DNA of 64,000 nt, taken from NCBI RefSeq assembly GCF_019090165.1, contig NZ_JAHRIB010000129.1, positions 23,699 to 87,698 on the forward strand, given 5' to 3'. Source of the stretch: Streptomyces sp. BV286 (GTDB lineage Bacteria; Actinomycetota; Actinomycetes; Streptomycetales; Streptomycetaceae). Made by a program: the position numbers and the translations under genes. Position 1 is the stretch's first letter. Each line of letters opens with the position of its first letter. This document shows, in pieces, positions 32,225 to 41,469 of the stretch. The notes under the pieces are model-generated. The model worked only from the letters and a program-made list of their open reading frames with translations. It made no database searches and was not told the DNA's origin.

Positions 32225-33604
32225 ATGAACACTGCGGACCTGGGGCTGCCAGAAACAGAAAGGCGCGAAGCGCTTCCGCAGAAGGGCGGTGGTGCGCGAC
32301 GGGTGGGCGTGCCGTCGACAGCGCTCTTCACGGACCACTACGAGCTGACCATGCTGCAGGCCGCCCTCAAGGGCGGTACCGCCGACCGGCGTTCGGTCTT
32401 CGAGGTTTTCACGCGCAGACTGCCCGAGGGCCGCAGGTACGGCGTGGTCGCGGGGACCGGGCGGGTGCTGGACGCGGTCGAGAACTTCCGCTTCGACCCG
32501 GACGTCCTCGGCTTCCTGAGCGAGCGCCGCGTGGTGGACGAGCCGACGCTGGAGTGGCTGGCCTCGTACCGCTTCGGCGGTGACATCCGGGGCTACCCGG
32601 AGGGCGAGGTGTACTTCCCTGGTTCACCCATCCTGCGGGTCGAGGGCTCCTTCGCGGAGTGCGTGCTCCTGGAGACCGTGATCCTCTCCATCCTCAACCA
32701 CGACTCGGCGATCGCCGCCGCCGCCTCCCGGATGGCCTCGGCCGCCGGAGGGCGCCCGCTGATCGAGATGGGCGCCCGGCGCACCCACGAGCTGGCCGCG
32801 GTGGCGGCGTCCCGGGCCGCGTACGTCGGTGGCTTCACGACCACCTCGGACCTGGCCGCGGGCTTCCGGTACGGCATTCCGACGGTCGGCACGTCCGCCC
32901 ACGCCTTCACCCTCGTGCACGACACCGAGCGGGACGCCTTCCGGGCCCAGGTGGACTCGCTGGGCCGGGGCACCACGCTGCTCGTGGACACGTACGACGT
33001 CGCCGAGGCCGTCCGGCTGGCCGTCGAGGTGGCGGGCCCCGAGCTCGGCGCCGTCCGCATCGACTCCGGTGACCTGCTGCTCGTCGCGCACCGGGTGCGC
33101 CAGCAGCTGGACGACCTGGGCGCCACGAAGGCACGGATCATCGTGACCTCGGACCTGGACGAGTACGCCATCGCCTCGCTGGCCGCGGCGCCGGTGGACG
33201 CGTACGGCGTGGGCACCCAGCTGGTGACGGGATCCGGCCATCCGACCGCTTCGATGGTCTACAAGCTCGTCGCGCGGGCCGAGTCGGCGGACCCGAAGGC
33301 TCCGCTGGTGCCGGTGGCCAAGAAGTCGTCCGGCGGCAAGACGTCCGTCGGCGGCCGCAAGTGGGCCGCGCGGCGGCTGGACGCGTACGGGACCGCCGAG
33401 GCCGAGGTGATCGGCACGGGGGCGGTCCCGGCCGAGCTCAGCGACCGTCAGCTCCTGGTGGAGCTCGTCAAGGGCGGCCAGGTCGTCGCCCACGAGCCAC
33501 TGGACGTCGTACGCGAACGGCACGCGGCGGCCCGCGCCAACCTGCCCCTCTCGGCGACCCAGCTGTCGCGGGGGGAAGCCGTCATTCCGACCGAGTACGT
33601 GTGA
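32225..33604 (+). CDS. pncB: Nicotinate phosphoribosyltransferase
   Basis: A 459-aa NAPRTase that converts nicotinate and PRPP into NAMN. It has ALFTDHYELTMLQAA at the start, RRLPEGRRYGVVAG, NHDSAIAAAASRM, IEMGARRTHELAA, FTTTSDLAAGFRYGIPTVGT and HAFTLVHDTERDAF, then VRIDSGDLL and DAYGVGTQL, all family-typical. Length is normal. With pncA 252 bp downstream it completes nicotinamide salvage; both are on the plus strand. The ATG at 32225 lies close to the divergent clpS promoter. Confidence 0.95.
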   Translation: MNTADLGLPETERREALPQKGGGARRVGVPSTALFTDHYELTMLQAALKGGTADRRSVFEVFTRRLPEGRRYGVVAGTGRVLDAVENFRFDPDVLGFLSERRVVDEPTLEWLASYRFGGDIRGYPEGEVYFPGSPILRVEGSFAECVLLETVILSILNHDSAIAAAASRMASAAGGRPLIEMGARRTHELAAVAASRAAYVGGFTTTSDLAAGFRYGIPTVGTSAHAFTLVHDTERDAFRAQVDSLGRGTTLLVDTYDVAEAVRLAVEVAGPELGAVRIDSGDLLLVAHRVRQQLDDLGATKARIIVTSDLDEYAIASLAAAPVDAYGVGTQLVTGSGHPTASMVYKLVARAESADPKAPLVPVAKKSSGGKTSVGGRKWAARRLDAYGTAEAEVIGTGAVPAELSDRQLLVELVKGGQVVAHEPLDVVRERHAAARANLPLSATQLSRGEAVIPTEYV

Positions 33605-33758
33605 GACGGGTGTGCCCGGGCCCGAGGCGTGGCCGGGGCACGCTCAGGCCACCCCGGGTCCGAACGGGCATGAACGGGCGGTGAGCCGGGAAAGGCAACG
33701 GCAACGACCGCCGCCTTTCGCCCACCTCGTGAACGCTCCGGGCTCGGTCACACGGTCG

Positions 33759-33818
33759 CGCCCCGGCAGGGGCGCGGGGAACCCGCGCGAGCAGCCCCCA
33801 TCCACCCGCAGACCACGA
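33759..33818 (+). repeat. Dispersed intergenic hairpin repeat, copy 3
   Basis: CGCGCCCC-GGCA-GGGGCGCG, a perfect 8-bp stem, then GGGAACCCGCGCGAGCAGCC and a CATCCACCCGCAGACC tail. It lies between pncB and pncA, 38 bp before the pncA start. Confidence 0.85.
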
Positions 33819-33856
33819 ACCGCTCCCCTCGGAGCGCCAGGCAGAAGGACACCGAC

Positions 33857-34441
33857 ATGCGCCGCGCCCTGATCGTCGTAGACGTCCAGAACGACTTCTG
33901 CGAGGGAGGCAGCCTCGCGGTGCCCGGCGGCGCCGACGTCGCCGCCGCGATCACGGAACTGATCGGGCAGGCCCCCGCCGGCTACCGCCACGTGGTGGCC
34001 ACCCGGGACCACCACATCGCGCCCGGCGGCCACTTCGCCGACAACCCCGACTACGTCCACTCCTGGCCCGCGCACTGCGTGGCCGGCACCGAGGGCGTGG
34101 GCTTCCACCCGAACTTCGCTCCGGCGGTCGCCTCCGGCGCGATCGACACCGTCTTCGACAAGGGCGCGTACTCGGCGGCCTACAGCGGCTTCGAGGGCGC
34201 CGACGAGAACGGCGTCGCGCTGGGCGACTGGCTGCGCGCCCGTGAGATCACCGAGGTCGACGTCGTGGGCATCGCCACCGACCACTGCGTCCGCGCCACC
34301 GCCCTGGACGCGGCCCGCGAGGGCTTCCGTACGCAGGTGCTGCTCGACCTGACGGCGGGTGTGGCCGAGGAGACCACCGCGCGGGCCCTGGAGGAGCTGC
34401 GTGAGGCGGGCGTGGAGCTGAGCGGCAAGCCGGTCGTCTGA
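33857..34441 (+). CDS. pncA: Nicotinamidase/pyrazinamidase
   Basis: A 194-aa isochorismatase-fold amidase that turns nicotinamide into nicotinate. The catalytic triad is Asp9 (VVDVQNDF), Lys102 (VFDKGAYS) and Cys144 (ATDHCVRATA). Metal ligands are seen as Asp51, His53, His59 (TRDHHIAPGGHF) and His73. Length matches the family. It feeds PncB encoded upstream. AGGCAGAAGGACACCGAC precedes the ATG. Confidence 0.94.
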   Translation: MRRALIVVDVQNDFCEGGSLAVPGGADVAAAITELIGQAPAGYRHVVATRDHHIAPGGHFADNPDYVHSWPAHCVAGTEGVGFHPNFAPAVASGAIDTVFDKGAYSAAYSGFEGADENGVALGDWLRAREITEVDVVGIATDHCVRATALDAAREGFRTQVLLDLTAGVAEETTARALEELREAGVELSGKPVV

Positions 34442-34448
34442 CCGGGAC

Positions 34449-34505
34449 CCGGCAGGGGCGCGGGGAACCGCGCGCCCGGCCACGACGGACCCGCGGACGT
34501 GTCAC
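34449..34505 (+). repeat. Dispersed intergenic hairpin repeat, copy 4
   Basis: CCC-GGCA-GGGG stem then CGCGGGGAACCGCGCGCCC and a ACGGACCCGCGG tail; begins 8 nt after the pncA stop, before the convergent gene ending at 34522. Confidence 0.8.
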
Positions 34506-34521
34506 AGGCCCCGGCGGAGCG

Positions 34522-34830
34522 CTACCGCATCAGTGCGCGGATCGGGTGCCAGAGCTCGGCGCGGGCTTCGGCGCCCGGTGACGTGCGCCATATGAGGCCG
34601 TCGGGGTGGTGCAGGACCGCGGTGATCTCGTCCGGGGTCGGAGGCTCCGCGTTGCCGCGCAGGTACACCGCCCGCATGCCCAGGTTGCGCAGCCGCGTCA
34701 GGGCGCGGGCGCGGTTGTGGGCGTGCACGAGGACGCGTACCGAGCCGCTGCCCGTGGCGGACGGGCTGGGCAGGTTCAACGCCACCACCACCATCCCGTT
34801 CGGCAGCTTGCAGAAACCTCCTGCGGCCAT
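34522..34830 (-). CDS. Conserved hypothetical protein, 102 aa
   Basis: A small basic soluble protein reading MAAGGFCKLPNGMVVVALNL, with a VRVLVHAHNRARALTRLRNL helix and DEITAVLHHPDGLIWR near the end. I do not recognise a family; it reads as a short alpha/beta domain restricted to streptomycetes and relatives. It is preceded by an about 120-bp gap and faces pncA. Confidence 0.65.
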   Translation of the reverse strand: MAAGGFCKLPNGMVVVALNLPSPSATGSGSVRVLVHAHNRARALTRLRNLGMRAVYLRGNAEPPTPDEITAVLHHPDGLIWRTSPGAEARAELWHPIRALMR

Positions 34831-34890
34831 GCAGTCACACCCCCGTGAGATTCGGTGTCAATAAGAGAGCCACAGGACGCACCTAAACAC

Positions 34891-34926
34891 GATCGGCCGC
34901 AACCCGCCAGAGGGTTGCGGCCGATC
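34891..34926 (-). terminator. Terminator after the M6 metalloprotease
   Basis: GATCGGCCGCAACCC and GGGTTGCGGCCGATC form a perfect 15-bp stem with a 6-nt GCCAGA loop, 25 bp past the protease stop codon. On the minus strand it is followed by GTGTTTAGG. Confidence 0.92.
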
Positions 34927-34951
34927 ATGGTTTGACCTGCGAAAACGCCGT

Positions 34952-37300
34952 CTACTTCGTCGCGGCCGAGACCTTCACCGTGATCGTCGAGCCGTCGCGG
35001 GGCTCCTTGACGATCGCGATCTTGGTGTTGGTGTCAGTGATCTTGACACCCGCGGTCGGGTTGGTCTCGTCGTAGTAGGTGTTCGTGCGGTCGTTGAAGA
35101 TCCGGTTGCCCGGGAGCGACTTGATCTTCGTGGCGACGTCCGCCTTGTGCAGCGTGAAGCCGTCCGTGCGGTACTTGCTGAAGGGCGAGTCGTACGACTG
35201 GATGCGGTTGCGCATCACCGTGCCGTCGGCCCACTTCATCGCCTTCGGGTGGGCGTCGACCGGCAGCAGCAGGCCGGTGCCCTTGTGCTGGCTGACGTTG
35301 TTGTCCCGCTGGGAGGTGTCCCACTTCCAGATCAGCAGACCGTTCTGGTACGGGAAGTGCTCCACCCAGGACGGACGCGTGTTCGCGAAGCCGAAGTTGT
35401 ACGGGCCGACCTTGAGGGTCTTGTCGTACGACACGTACTGGCGGTTCTCGGCGATGTAGTACTGCGCGTAGTCCTTGGTGAAGGACGCGCCGATCCGGGA
35501 GAAGCCGGTGGCCTTCCACGCGGCGTCGGCGGTCTCGGCGTTGTCCGAGAAGACCGCGGAGCCGTCGGCGGTGACGGTGATCCGGTCCGCCGCGAAGCCC
35601 TTCTGGGCCACGCCGCCGTCGGAGGAGTAGCGGAAGCGCAGGTCGATCTTCTTGCCCGCGTAGGCGTCGAGCGGGTACGACAGCTTCTTGTACGCGTCCA
35701 CGGTGCCGGTCAGCGCGGGGCTGCCGCTGGCGTCACGCGGGATGGCCGCGCCGTCGACCGTGCCGTCGACCGGCGTCCACTTGGCGCCGCCGTCGGTGGA
35801 GACCTCGGTGTAGAGGTAGTCGAAGTCCGTCTCGATGTCGTACCAGCCGTCGAGGGTCAGCGTGGCCGAGGACTTGCCGGTGAGGTCCACGGAACGGGTC
35901 AGCGTGTTCTTGAGGTTGTTCGCGCTGCCGCTCCACCACTGGGTGGCGCCCTCGGCCGGGGTGACGACCTCGGTGGCGACGGCCTTCTTCGGCAGCTCGA
36001 CCACCAGCGCCTGCGCGTTCTTCGTGTTGTACTCCGCCACGCCCAGCTTGTGGGTGGAGCGTGTCGCGGCCTTGGCCGTGTCGTACTTCAGCCAGCCGAG
36101 CTGGAGCTTGTCCCAGGCGGTCATGTCGCCGGGCAGGTCACCGATGTTGTCCTTGCCGGTGCCGAGCCAGGAACCGGAGGACATGAGGGTCCAGAAGGCG
36201 GTGGAGTTCTCGGCGGTGTTGGTGGTGTCGTAGTGGTCCGGCAGACCCAGGTCGTGGCCGTACTCGTGGGCGAAGACACCGAGTCCGCCGTTCTCCGGCT
36301 GGATCGTGTAGTCGCCGACCCAGATGCCGGAGTCGCCGATCTGCGCGCCGCCCATCTTGTTGCCCGCGGGGCCGGTGGCGCCGGCGTCCGTGCCGAACGC
36401 GTACCAGCGGTGGGCCCAGAGGGCGTCCTCGCCCTGTGCGCCGCCGCCCGCGGACTCGTCCTCGCCGGCGTGCACGATCTGGAAGTGGTCGATGTAGCCG
36501 TCGGGCTCGTTGAAGTTGCCGTCGCCGTCGAAGTCGTTGCGGTCCCACTTGTCGTAGGCGGCCAGCTCGGACTTGATGGCGGCGTCGGACTTGCCGGCGG
36601 CCTTCTGGGCGTCGACCCAGGCGGTGACACCGTCGGCGACGGCGTTCCACGCGCAGGTGTCGGGGTCACACTTGTTGGAGCCGTAGCGGGCCTCGTTGTA
36701 GGGCACCTTCACCCAGTCGGAGACCGCGCCGGCGATCGAGTAGCGGCCCGAGGACTGCTTCTCGTAGTACTTCTTCATCGAGTCGGCACCCTTGCCGGTG
36801 CCGAAGTAGAGCTCCTCGAAGTGCTTCTTGTTGTAGTCCGCCTGCCAGGCCGTGCTGTTGTCCTCGGCACGGTCCGGCTTGGCTATCTGGTTGTGCAGCG
36901 GGCCGGGGGTGCCGCCGTAGCGGCTGTCCACCTTGTCGCCGAACTCCACGAGAATTGTGAAGATCTGGTCGGTCTTCTCCCGGCCGAGCTCCACGTACTT
37001 GCCGTCCTGGAGCTTCACGACCTGCGAGCCGCCGCGGTCGGCGACCTTGGCGTCACCGGCTATGACCCTCTTGAGTGCCTCTTCCCGCTGGGCTTCCTGA
37101 CGATCGGTCAGCGGGCCCTTGAGGTCGTGCTCGTGGTCGGCGTGGTCATCGGCACGTGCCGGGTCCTGCCGGTTCGCGGCTGCCGTCGGCTGGTCGCCTT
37201 CGGCGGCCTGCGCCACCGCGAAGGTCGAGAACGTGGCCGCGGCCGCTGCGAGCGCCACACCCACTGCGGCCGCTCTGAACGTCCATGGTCTGCTGGTCAC
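34952..37300 (-). CDS. Secreted M6-family metalloprotease (immune-inhibitor-A like)
   Basis: A 782-aa exported protease. It starts at GTG 37300 with GGGAGGA about 10 nt upstream, followed by a Sec signal peptide (FRAAAVGVALAAAAATFSTF, then AVAQA). A propeptide of about 90 residues precedes a catalytic domain whose zinc motif is HEYGHDLGLPDH, with zinc ligands His345 and His349 and catalytic Glu346; the downstream LMSSGSW Met/Ser turn fits M6. Calcium-binding-like DRNDFDGDGNFNEPDGY precedes it. The C-terminal half is beta-sandwich with an immune-inhibitor MAM-like part. The substrate is extracellular protein. Confidence 0.92.
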   Translation of the reverse strand: MTSRPWTFRAAAVGVALAAAAATFSTFAVAQAAEGDQPTAAANRQDPARADDHADHEHDLKGPLTDRQEAQREEALKRVIAGDAKVADRGGSQVVKLQDGKYVELGREKTDQIFTILVEFGDKVDSRYGGTPGPLHNQIAKPDRAEDNSTAWQADYNKKHFEELYFGTGKGADSMKKYYEKQSSGRYSIAGAVSDWVKVPYNEARYGSNKCDPDTCAWNAVADGVTAWVDAQKAAGKSDAAIKSELAAYDKWDRNDFDGDGNFNEPDGYIDHFQIVHAGEDESAGGGAQGEDALWAHRWYAFGTDAGATGPAGNKMGGAQIGDSGIWVGDYTIQPENGGLGVFAHEYGHDLGLPDHYDTTNTAENSTAFWTLMSSGSWLGTGKDNIGDLPGDMTAWDKLQLGWLKYDTAKAATRSTHKLGVAEYNTKNAQALVVELPKKAVATEVVTPAEGATQWWSGSANNLKNTLTRSVDLTGKSSATLTLDGWYDIETDFDYLYTEVSTDGGAKWTPVDGTVDGAAIPRDASGSPALTGTVDAYKKLSYPLDAYAGKKIDLRFRYSSDGGVAQKGFAADRITVTADGSAVFSDNAETADAAWKATGFSRIGASFTKDYAQYYIAENRQYVSYDKTLKVGPYNFGFANTRPSWVEHFPYQNGLLIWKWDTSQRDNNVSQHKGTGLLLPVDAHPKAMKWADGTVMRNRIQSYDSPFSKYRTDGFTLHKADVATKIKSLPGNRIFNDRTNTYYDETNPTAGVKITDTNTKIAIVKEPRDGSTITVKVSAATK

Positions 37301-37769
37301 TTGAGGCAGTCCTCCCTTGCGCACGGGCGCGCGGAAGGAGGGTGTCCAGGTTATGGAGTCCGCGCGCGCTCTATGCGCGTCACAAGTGACGACATTCGAT
37401 CGGAGTTGAAGGAGAAAAGACAGACCTTGACTTGCACAGGTCAAGTGAGCTATGCACCGGCGGCCGCGCGCCGCGCACGGGCACCCGTCCGCTCACGACC
37501 CATCCGTACAGCGCTCAACAGGCGCGTTCGACAGTCGGGTTGGCAGACGTCATGACTCCGTGCGCCCCCTGTGCACCGGCACCGTGGGTTAGGTCACGCT
37601 TACTGCTCGTTCCGCTCGGGCAGACAGCCGAATAGAGTCGGTTGGCGGCGCGCCGGATTTCCGGTGATTTGCCAAGCGGACACCGTTGTCGCACCCCAGA
37701 TTCCCATCCGCACCCTCCCCCATCGCGAGAGGCACGGGGGGAGACCCCCATCCCGAGGACGGAACTGCC
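37301..37769. other. 469-bp intergenic region without a supported gene
   Basis: It holds the divergent promoters of the M6 protease and the small membrane protein at 37770. A dyad CTTGAC...GTCAAG at 37426-37445, with a TTGACT at 37428 and TATGCA at 37451 (17-bp spacing), could be a promoter on the plus strand. Short open frames here have poor codon bias. Confidence 0.35.
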
Positions 37770-38075
37770 ATGCCTCGTCCGACCGCCGCACAGCTCGCCT
37801 ACGGTTCCTGCACCGTGATCTTCTCGACGCTCGCCATGCTGCTGCTGTCACAGACGAGTTCAGGCCTGGGAGTCGTGGTCATCACGCTCTCCGCCCTCGT
37901 GCTCGGACTCCTCGTGGCCATGACGGTTCCCGTCCCGAAACCCGCCGCGTCCGTCGCCCCGGCAGCGTCCGCCGCCCACCCCTCGCCCGTCGCCGTCACG
38001 GAACAGCGTGTTCCGGCGCGGCGCGAGACCGTCAGCGTCGCCGGCGCGCCCGAACCGGTCCGCGAGCGCGCCTGA
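37770..38075 (+). CDS. Small two-helix membrane protein, 101 aa
   Basis: MPRPTAAQLAYGSCTVIFST, then a first helix (VIFSTLAMLLLSQTSS), a second helix (LGVVVITLSALVLGLLVAMTV) and a Pro/Ala/Val-rich tail of about 45 residues. No family is recognised. GAGGAC lies 9 nt upstream of the ATG. A strong bidirectional terminator follows 52 nt after the stop. Confidence 0.65.
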   Translation: MPRPTAAQLAYGSCTVIFSTLAMLLLSQTSSGLGVVVITLSALVLGLLVAMTVPVPKPAASVAPAASAAHPSPVAVTEQRVPARRETVSVAGAPEPVRERA

Positions 38076-38127
38076 CGCGGCGCCCGCACCGGATCACCGA
38101 GTCCTCGACAGACAGAAGCGGCATACA

Positions 38128-38179
38128 GCGGCACGGAATCGGCGGACCCGTTCCCACGGGTCCGCCGATTCCGTGCCGC
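38128..38179 (+). terminator. Very strong hairpin terminator between convergent genes
   Basis: A perfect 24-bp stem (5' arm GCGGCACGGAATCGGCGGAC plus CCGT) with a TCCC loop, between the small membrane gene and the RDD gene. There is no T-run, but symmetry suits termination in both directions. Its right edge abuts a tandem repeat array. Confidence 0.93.
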
Positions 38180-38231
38180 CGTCCGTCAGCCGCCGTCCGT
38201 CAGCCGCCGTCCGTCGGCCGCCGGCTCAGTC
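38176..38231 (-). repeat. 14-bp tandem repeat spanning the stop codon of an RDD gene
   Basis: Units CCGCCGTCCGTCAG (38176-38189 and 38190-38203), CCGCCGTCCGTCGG (38204-38217) and a degenerate fourth, CCGCCGGCTCAG (from 38218), which contains the gene stop (TCA 38226-38228 on the plus strand). Like other arrays here it begins at the end of a coding sequence. Confidence 0.8.
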
Positions 38232-38999
38232 GGTGCTGACCACCACCGTCTTCGCCGCCTTGTCGTGCAGGCCCTGCTTGTACGGCTTGTCGAAGAAGCT
38301 CCAGCCGCCGGTGATCGCGGTCCAGAGGCACGCGCAGCAGAACGCGAACGGCACCCACAGCACCAGCGCCCGGACCAGTGAGGTCTGCGTCGAGGGCGTG
38401 GAGCCGTTGTCGAGGTTCGCCACCCGCAGATGCAGCCACTTCTTGCCGAGGGTCTGACCCGACCTGGTGGTCATGAAGGTGTCGTAGCCGACGTAGAGCA
38501 GCAGGGCGATCAGGGACTGCCCGAAGGACTTGCCGTACTCGATCTTGTCCGTGTCGACGTCGTACTCGTTGACGCCGAAGCCCCACGTCAGCAGCCACAC
38601 CACGATGATGACGAGGACCATGTCGATGATCCGCGCGAGCACCCGCTTGCCGCTGTCGGCCAGCGGTGGCATCCCTGCCAGCGGGTCGTTGGCGTACGGG
38701 CCGCCGCCGTAGGGATCACCTCCGCCCCCGTAGGGCGGTGGTGTGGCGCCGTAGGGGTCACCGCCCGGCGGGGGCTGTTCACCGTACGGGGGACCCCCGT
38801 ACGGCGGGCCGCCGTGCGGAGGGCCCTGGCCCGCGCCGCCCGCATCGCCGCCCGTGCCCGGGGAGCCGGACGGCGGAGTGCCGGGCGCAGAGCCGTCGCC
38901 CTGTCCGGGCGTCGGCGGCTGCTGCTTCTTGAACGGATCGTCGTCCGGCGGCTTCCTGAACGGATCGTCGTCCGGCGGGGGCGGCGGCTCGGTCGTCAT
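38226..38999 (-). CDS. RDD-family membrane protein with Pro/Gly-rich N-terminus
   Basis: A 257-aa protein. Residues 1-110 are disordered and rich in Pro, Gly, Asp and Tyr (DDDPFRKPPDDDPFKKQQPP and repeated GGPPYG), followed by an RDD domain (about 115-257): KRVLARIIDMVLVIIVVWLL with the Arg-Asp-Asp-like motif at RIIDM, QTLGKKWLHLRV and a final LHDKAAKTVVVSTD. Function unknown; RDD proteins are transporter-like membrane proteins. It is adjacent to a second, larger RDD gene on the same strand, 61 bp away. Confidence 0.9.
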   Translation of the reverse strand: MTTEPPPPPDDDPFRKPPDDDPFKKQQPPTPGQGDGSAPGTPPSGSPGTGGDAGGAGQGPPHGGPPYGGPPYGEQPPPGGDPYGATPPPYGGGGDPYGGGPYANDPLAGMPPLADSGKRVLARIIDMVLVIIVVWLLTWGFGVNEYDVDTDKIEYGKSFGQSLIALLLYVGYDTFMTTRSGQTLGKKWLHLRVANLDNGSTPSTQTSLVRALVLWVPFAFCCACLWTAITGGWSFFDKPYKQGLHDKAAKTVVVSTD

Positions 39000-39060
39000 G
39001 CCCCGAGTCGACCGCGAACCCCGCGACTGCGCAATGGGGGACGGCCGTCCGGAGTACCTG

Positions 39061-40665
39061 TCAGCCGGCGACGAACGTGTGGGCCGCCTTGTCGTGCCAG
39101 CACTGGCGCCACGGACGGTCGAACAGACCCCACACGACACCCACGACACCGATGACGAGGACACCCGGGACGCTGTAGACGAGCCAGCGGCGCAGGGCCA
39201 GGCCGAACGACGGCGGGTCGCCGCCCTCGATGTCCCGCACCTGCAGGCCGCACAGCTTCTTGCCGAGGGTGCGGCCCCACTTGGCGGTGGGCAGCGCCTC
39301 GTAGAGGACGCCGAAGACGATCAGCACTCCCAGGACGGCGCCGAGGTAGAGGGCGGTCGTGCCGTCCAGCAGCCACACCGTGACCGTCTCGCCGGAGAGC
39401 TTGGCCGCGTCGATCTTCTCGTTGACGTGGTCGAGCGCTCTGGTCCCCAGGGGAACGGCGGCCGCGCCGGTGACCGCGGCCAGGACGAGCGTGTCCACAA
39501 GCCGGGCGGCGAAGCGCTTCCCGAGCCCCGCCGGGCGCGCGTTCGACTGGGAGCGGGCGGCCGCCTGGAACGGGTCCTCCCGCACCGGCTTCCACGGCAC
39601 GACGGGCTGCTCCTCGTCCGGCCCGGCCAGCCGGTGCACCTGCTGGGCCCAGGAGGGCTGTCCGCCGCCGAGGCCCGCGCTCATGGGCGCCTGGGCACCG
39701 GACTGCGGGGGCACGCCGGCAGCGGCCTGCTGCGCGGCGGCGGGAGCGGCCGGAGAGGCGGCCGCGGAGGCCTGGGCGGCGACTCCCTGGGCAGCGGCTC
39801 CCGGAGCCGGACCGGCCGGTGTCTGGGCCGCTGCTCCCTGAGCTGCGGGCTTCTGGGCCGTGGAGGGCTGTGCCCCGCGCTGCTGTCCCGCTCGGGGTGT
39901 CATGGCCCGGAAGGCCATCGTGCCCTCGGACGCGAGGGGTTCGCGGGAGCCCGGTACACCGGGCAGGCCGGGACCGGCGGAGCCGTCGGCGCCGGCCGGG
40001 GCCGCGGCCGCCGCGTCCGTGCCCGGGTTCTGGGCGCGTGCCCCACCGGGCGTGCCCGCGACGTGCGCGCGCCCGGCACCCATGGCACCGGCCGCTCCCG
40101 CGGCCCCCGAAGACCCCGCCGCCCCGGTGGGCCGTACCGGACCCTTGGGCCTGCGGAACACCACGGTGCCGCCGGAGGCGGGAGGCGTGGGCGCCCCGGT
40201 GTCCTCCTCGGAGTCGGACGGGTGGAACGTGGCCGTGCCGTCCGTGTGGTCCGACCTGCCCTCGGGCTGCGCGGACGAAGCCGGCTCCGACGGGACGCGC
40301 GGGTCCGGTGAACCCCAGCGGACCCGGCGGTCCGGATCGCCGCCGAAGCCGCTCTGCCGGGAACGGTCGGCGCCCCACGCGGTGGCCGGCTCGGGCCGGC
40401 TCCCGTGCTGCGCCTCGGCCGGAGAAGGTCCCGCGGCGGGCGGGTCCTCGTCGAAGAAGTGCGGGCCCGTCTCCTCCGTGGCCAGGGGCGCGGGCTGCGC
40501 GTCCGCGGACGACGAGAGCTGTTCGCCGCCGTCCGGCGAAGGCCGGCTGGTGCCCGGCACCCACGCGGCACCGTTCCAGTACCGGACATATCCAGGAATG
40601 GACGGGTCCGGGTAATACCCTTCGCGGGGCCTGTCGTCACCGGGGGCCGGGGTTGGGGCGCTCAT
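39061..40665 (-). CDS. DUF2510 + RDD membrane protein
   Basis: A 534-aa protein. Near the N-terminus is a DUF2510 motif (EGYYPDPSIPGYVRYWNGAA followed by WVPGT), then about 310 residues of low-complexity Pro/Ala/Gly/Ser, then an RDD domain from about residue 385 (GLGKRFAARLVDTLVLAAVT, WGRTLGKKLCGLQV, CWHDKAAHTFVAG). It is paralogous in its C-terminus to the neighbouring RDD protein. The start at 40665 (MSAPTPAPGDDR) places DUF2510 where the family has it. Confidence 0.9.
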   Translation of the reverse strand: MSAPTPAPGDDRPREGYYPDPSIPGYVRYWNGAAWVPGTSRPSPDGGEQLSSSADAQPAPLATEETGPHFFDEDPPAAGPSPAEAQHGSRPEPATAWGADRSRQSGFGGDPDRRVRWGSPDPRVPSEPASSAQPEGRSDHTDGTATFHPSDSEEDTGAPTPPASGGTVVFRRPKGPVRPTGAAGSSGAAGAAGAMGAGRAHVAGTPGGARAQNPGTDAAAAAPAGADGSAGPGLPGVPGSREPLASEGTMAFRAMTPRAGQQRGAQPSTAQKPAAQGAAAQTPAGPAPGAAAQGVAAQASAAASPAAPAAAQQAAAGVPPQSGAQAPMSAGLGGGQPSWAQQVHRLAGPDEEQPVVPWKPVREDPFQAAARSQSNARPAGLGKRFAARLVDTLVLAAVTGAAAVPLGTRALDHVNEKIDAAKLSGETVTVWLLDGTTALYLGAVLGVLIVFGVLYEALPTAKWGRTLGKKLCGLQVRDIEGGDPPSFGLALRRWLVYSVPGVLVIGVVGVVWGLFDRPWRQCWHDKAAHTFVAG

Positions 40666-40927
40666 GTCCGTCGTCCCGTATCTGCTCGGGGGTCGTGTTG
40701 AGCGTCCACATCTATCAGACCGGCGCAACCACCACCGCCCCTCCTCGCGTACCTACCCCCTTCGAGCAGGGTTCCGCCACGTTTTCCGGCCGCCACGAGG
40801 TATAGGGGCACCCGGCGCGCGAGCCCTCGGAAAAACTTCTCCGAACCGGCGTAATGCTGCGCGCTCCGAGCCCTCTCCACTCGTACGGGCCCGCCCACAG
40901 GGCCCCGACACGAGAGGAAACCGCGAC

Positions 40928-41401
40928 ATGTACACCGTGGTGGAACGCGAGCTCGAGCTCAAGCTGGTCCTGTCCCCCGAGCGCAGCATCCCGGTCCCGG
41001 CCCGGCTGACCTACCGCACCGACGACCCGTACGCCGTGCACGTCACCTTCCACATCGGCACCGACCATCCCGTGAAGTGGACGTTCGCGCGTGAACTGCT
41101 CGTCGAGGGGGTGTTCCGGCCGTGCGGGCACGGGGACGTGCGGGTGTGGCCGACGAAGGTCGCCGGTCGCAGCGTCGTCCTGATGGCGCTGAGTTCACCC
41201 GACGGGGACGCCCTGCTCGAAGCGCCCGCCGCGCAGGTGTCGGCCTGGCTGGAGCGCACCCTGCGGGCGGTTCCACCGGGCTCCGAGGCCGAGCAGCTCG
41301 GTATCGACGACGGACTCGCCGAGCTGCTCGCGCCGACCCCCGCCGACGACCTGTGGCTGCGCGACCCGTGGCCCTCGGACGAGTCCAGGGACGGGGAGTG
41401 A
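40928..41401 (+). CDS. ssgG: SsgA-like sporulation/cell-division protein
   Basis: A 157-aa SsgA-like protein with the family core: LVLSPERSIPVPARLTYRTD, DPYAVHVTFHIGTDHPVKWT, FARELLVEGVFRPCGHGDVR and VVLMALSSPDGDALLEAPA. SALPs occur only in sporulating actinomycetes and control septum-site or spore-wall events; SsgG in S. coelicolor helps position sporulation septa. The symbol rests on neighbourhood (RDD genes, GlcD-like oxidase, TPR, hppD order) recalled from S. coelicolor. GAGAGGAAACCGCGAC precedes the ATG. Confidence 0.8.
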   Translation: MYTVVERELELKLVLSPERSIPVPARLTYRTDDPYAVHVTFHIGTDHPVKWTFARELLVEGVFRPCGHGDVRVWPTKVAGRSVVLMALSSPDGDALLEAPAAQVSAWLERTLRAVPPGSEAEQLGIDDGLAELLAPTPADDLWLRDPWPSDESRDGE

Positions 41402-41469
41402 GACCGGGCGGGGGGATGGGGACCACCCGGGGGAAGGGGCCGCCCGGGGGCGGAGGGGGTGGGGGTGGC

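Noticed and set aside
35147..37555. An 802-codon plus-strand frame opposite the M6 protease
   Set aside because: It is Val/Gly/Arg-rich antisense sequence caused by high GC, without domain or start signal. The protease on the minus strand has signal peptide and zinc motif.
37552..37635. A short frame MTPCAPCAPAPWVRSRLLLV in the 469-bp gap
   Set aside because: No ribosome binding site, poor codon pattern and no similarity to known leader peptides.
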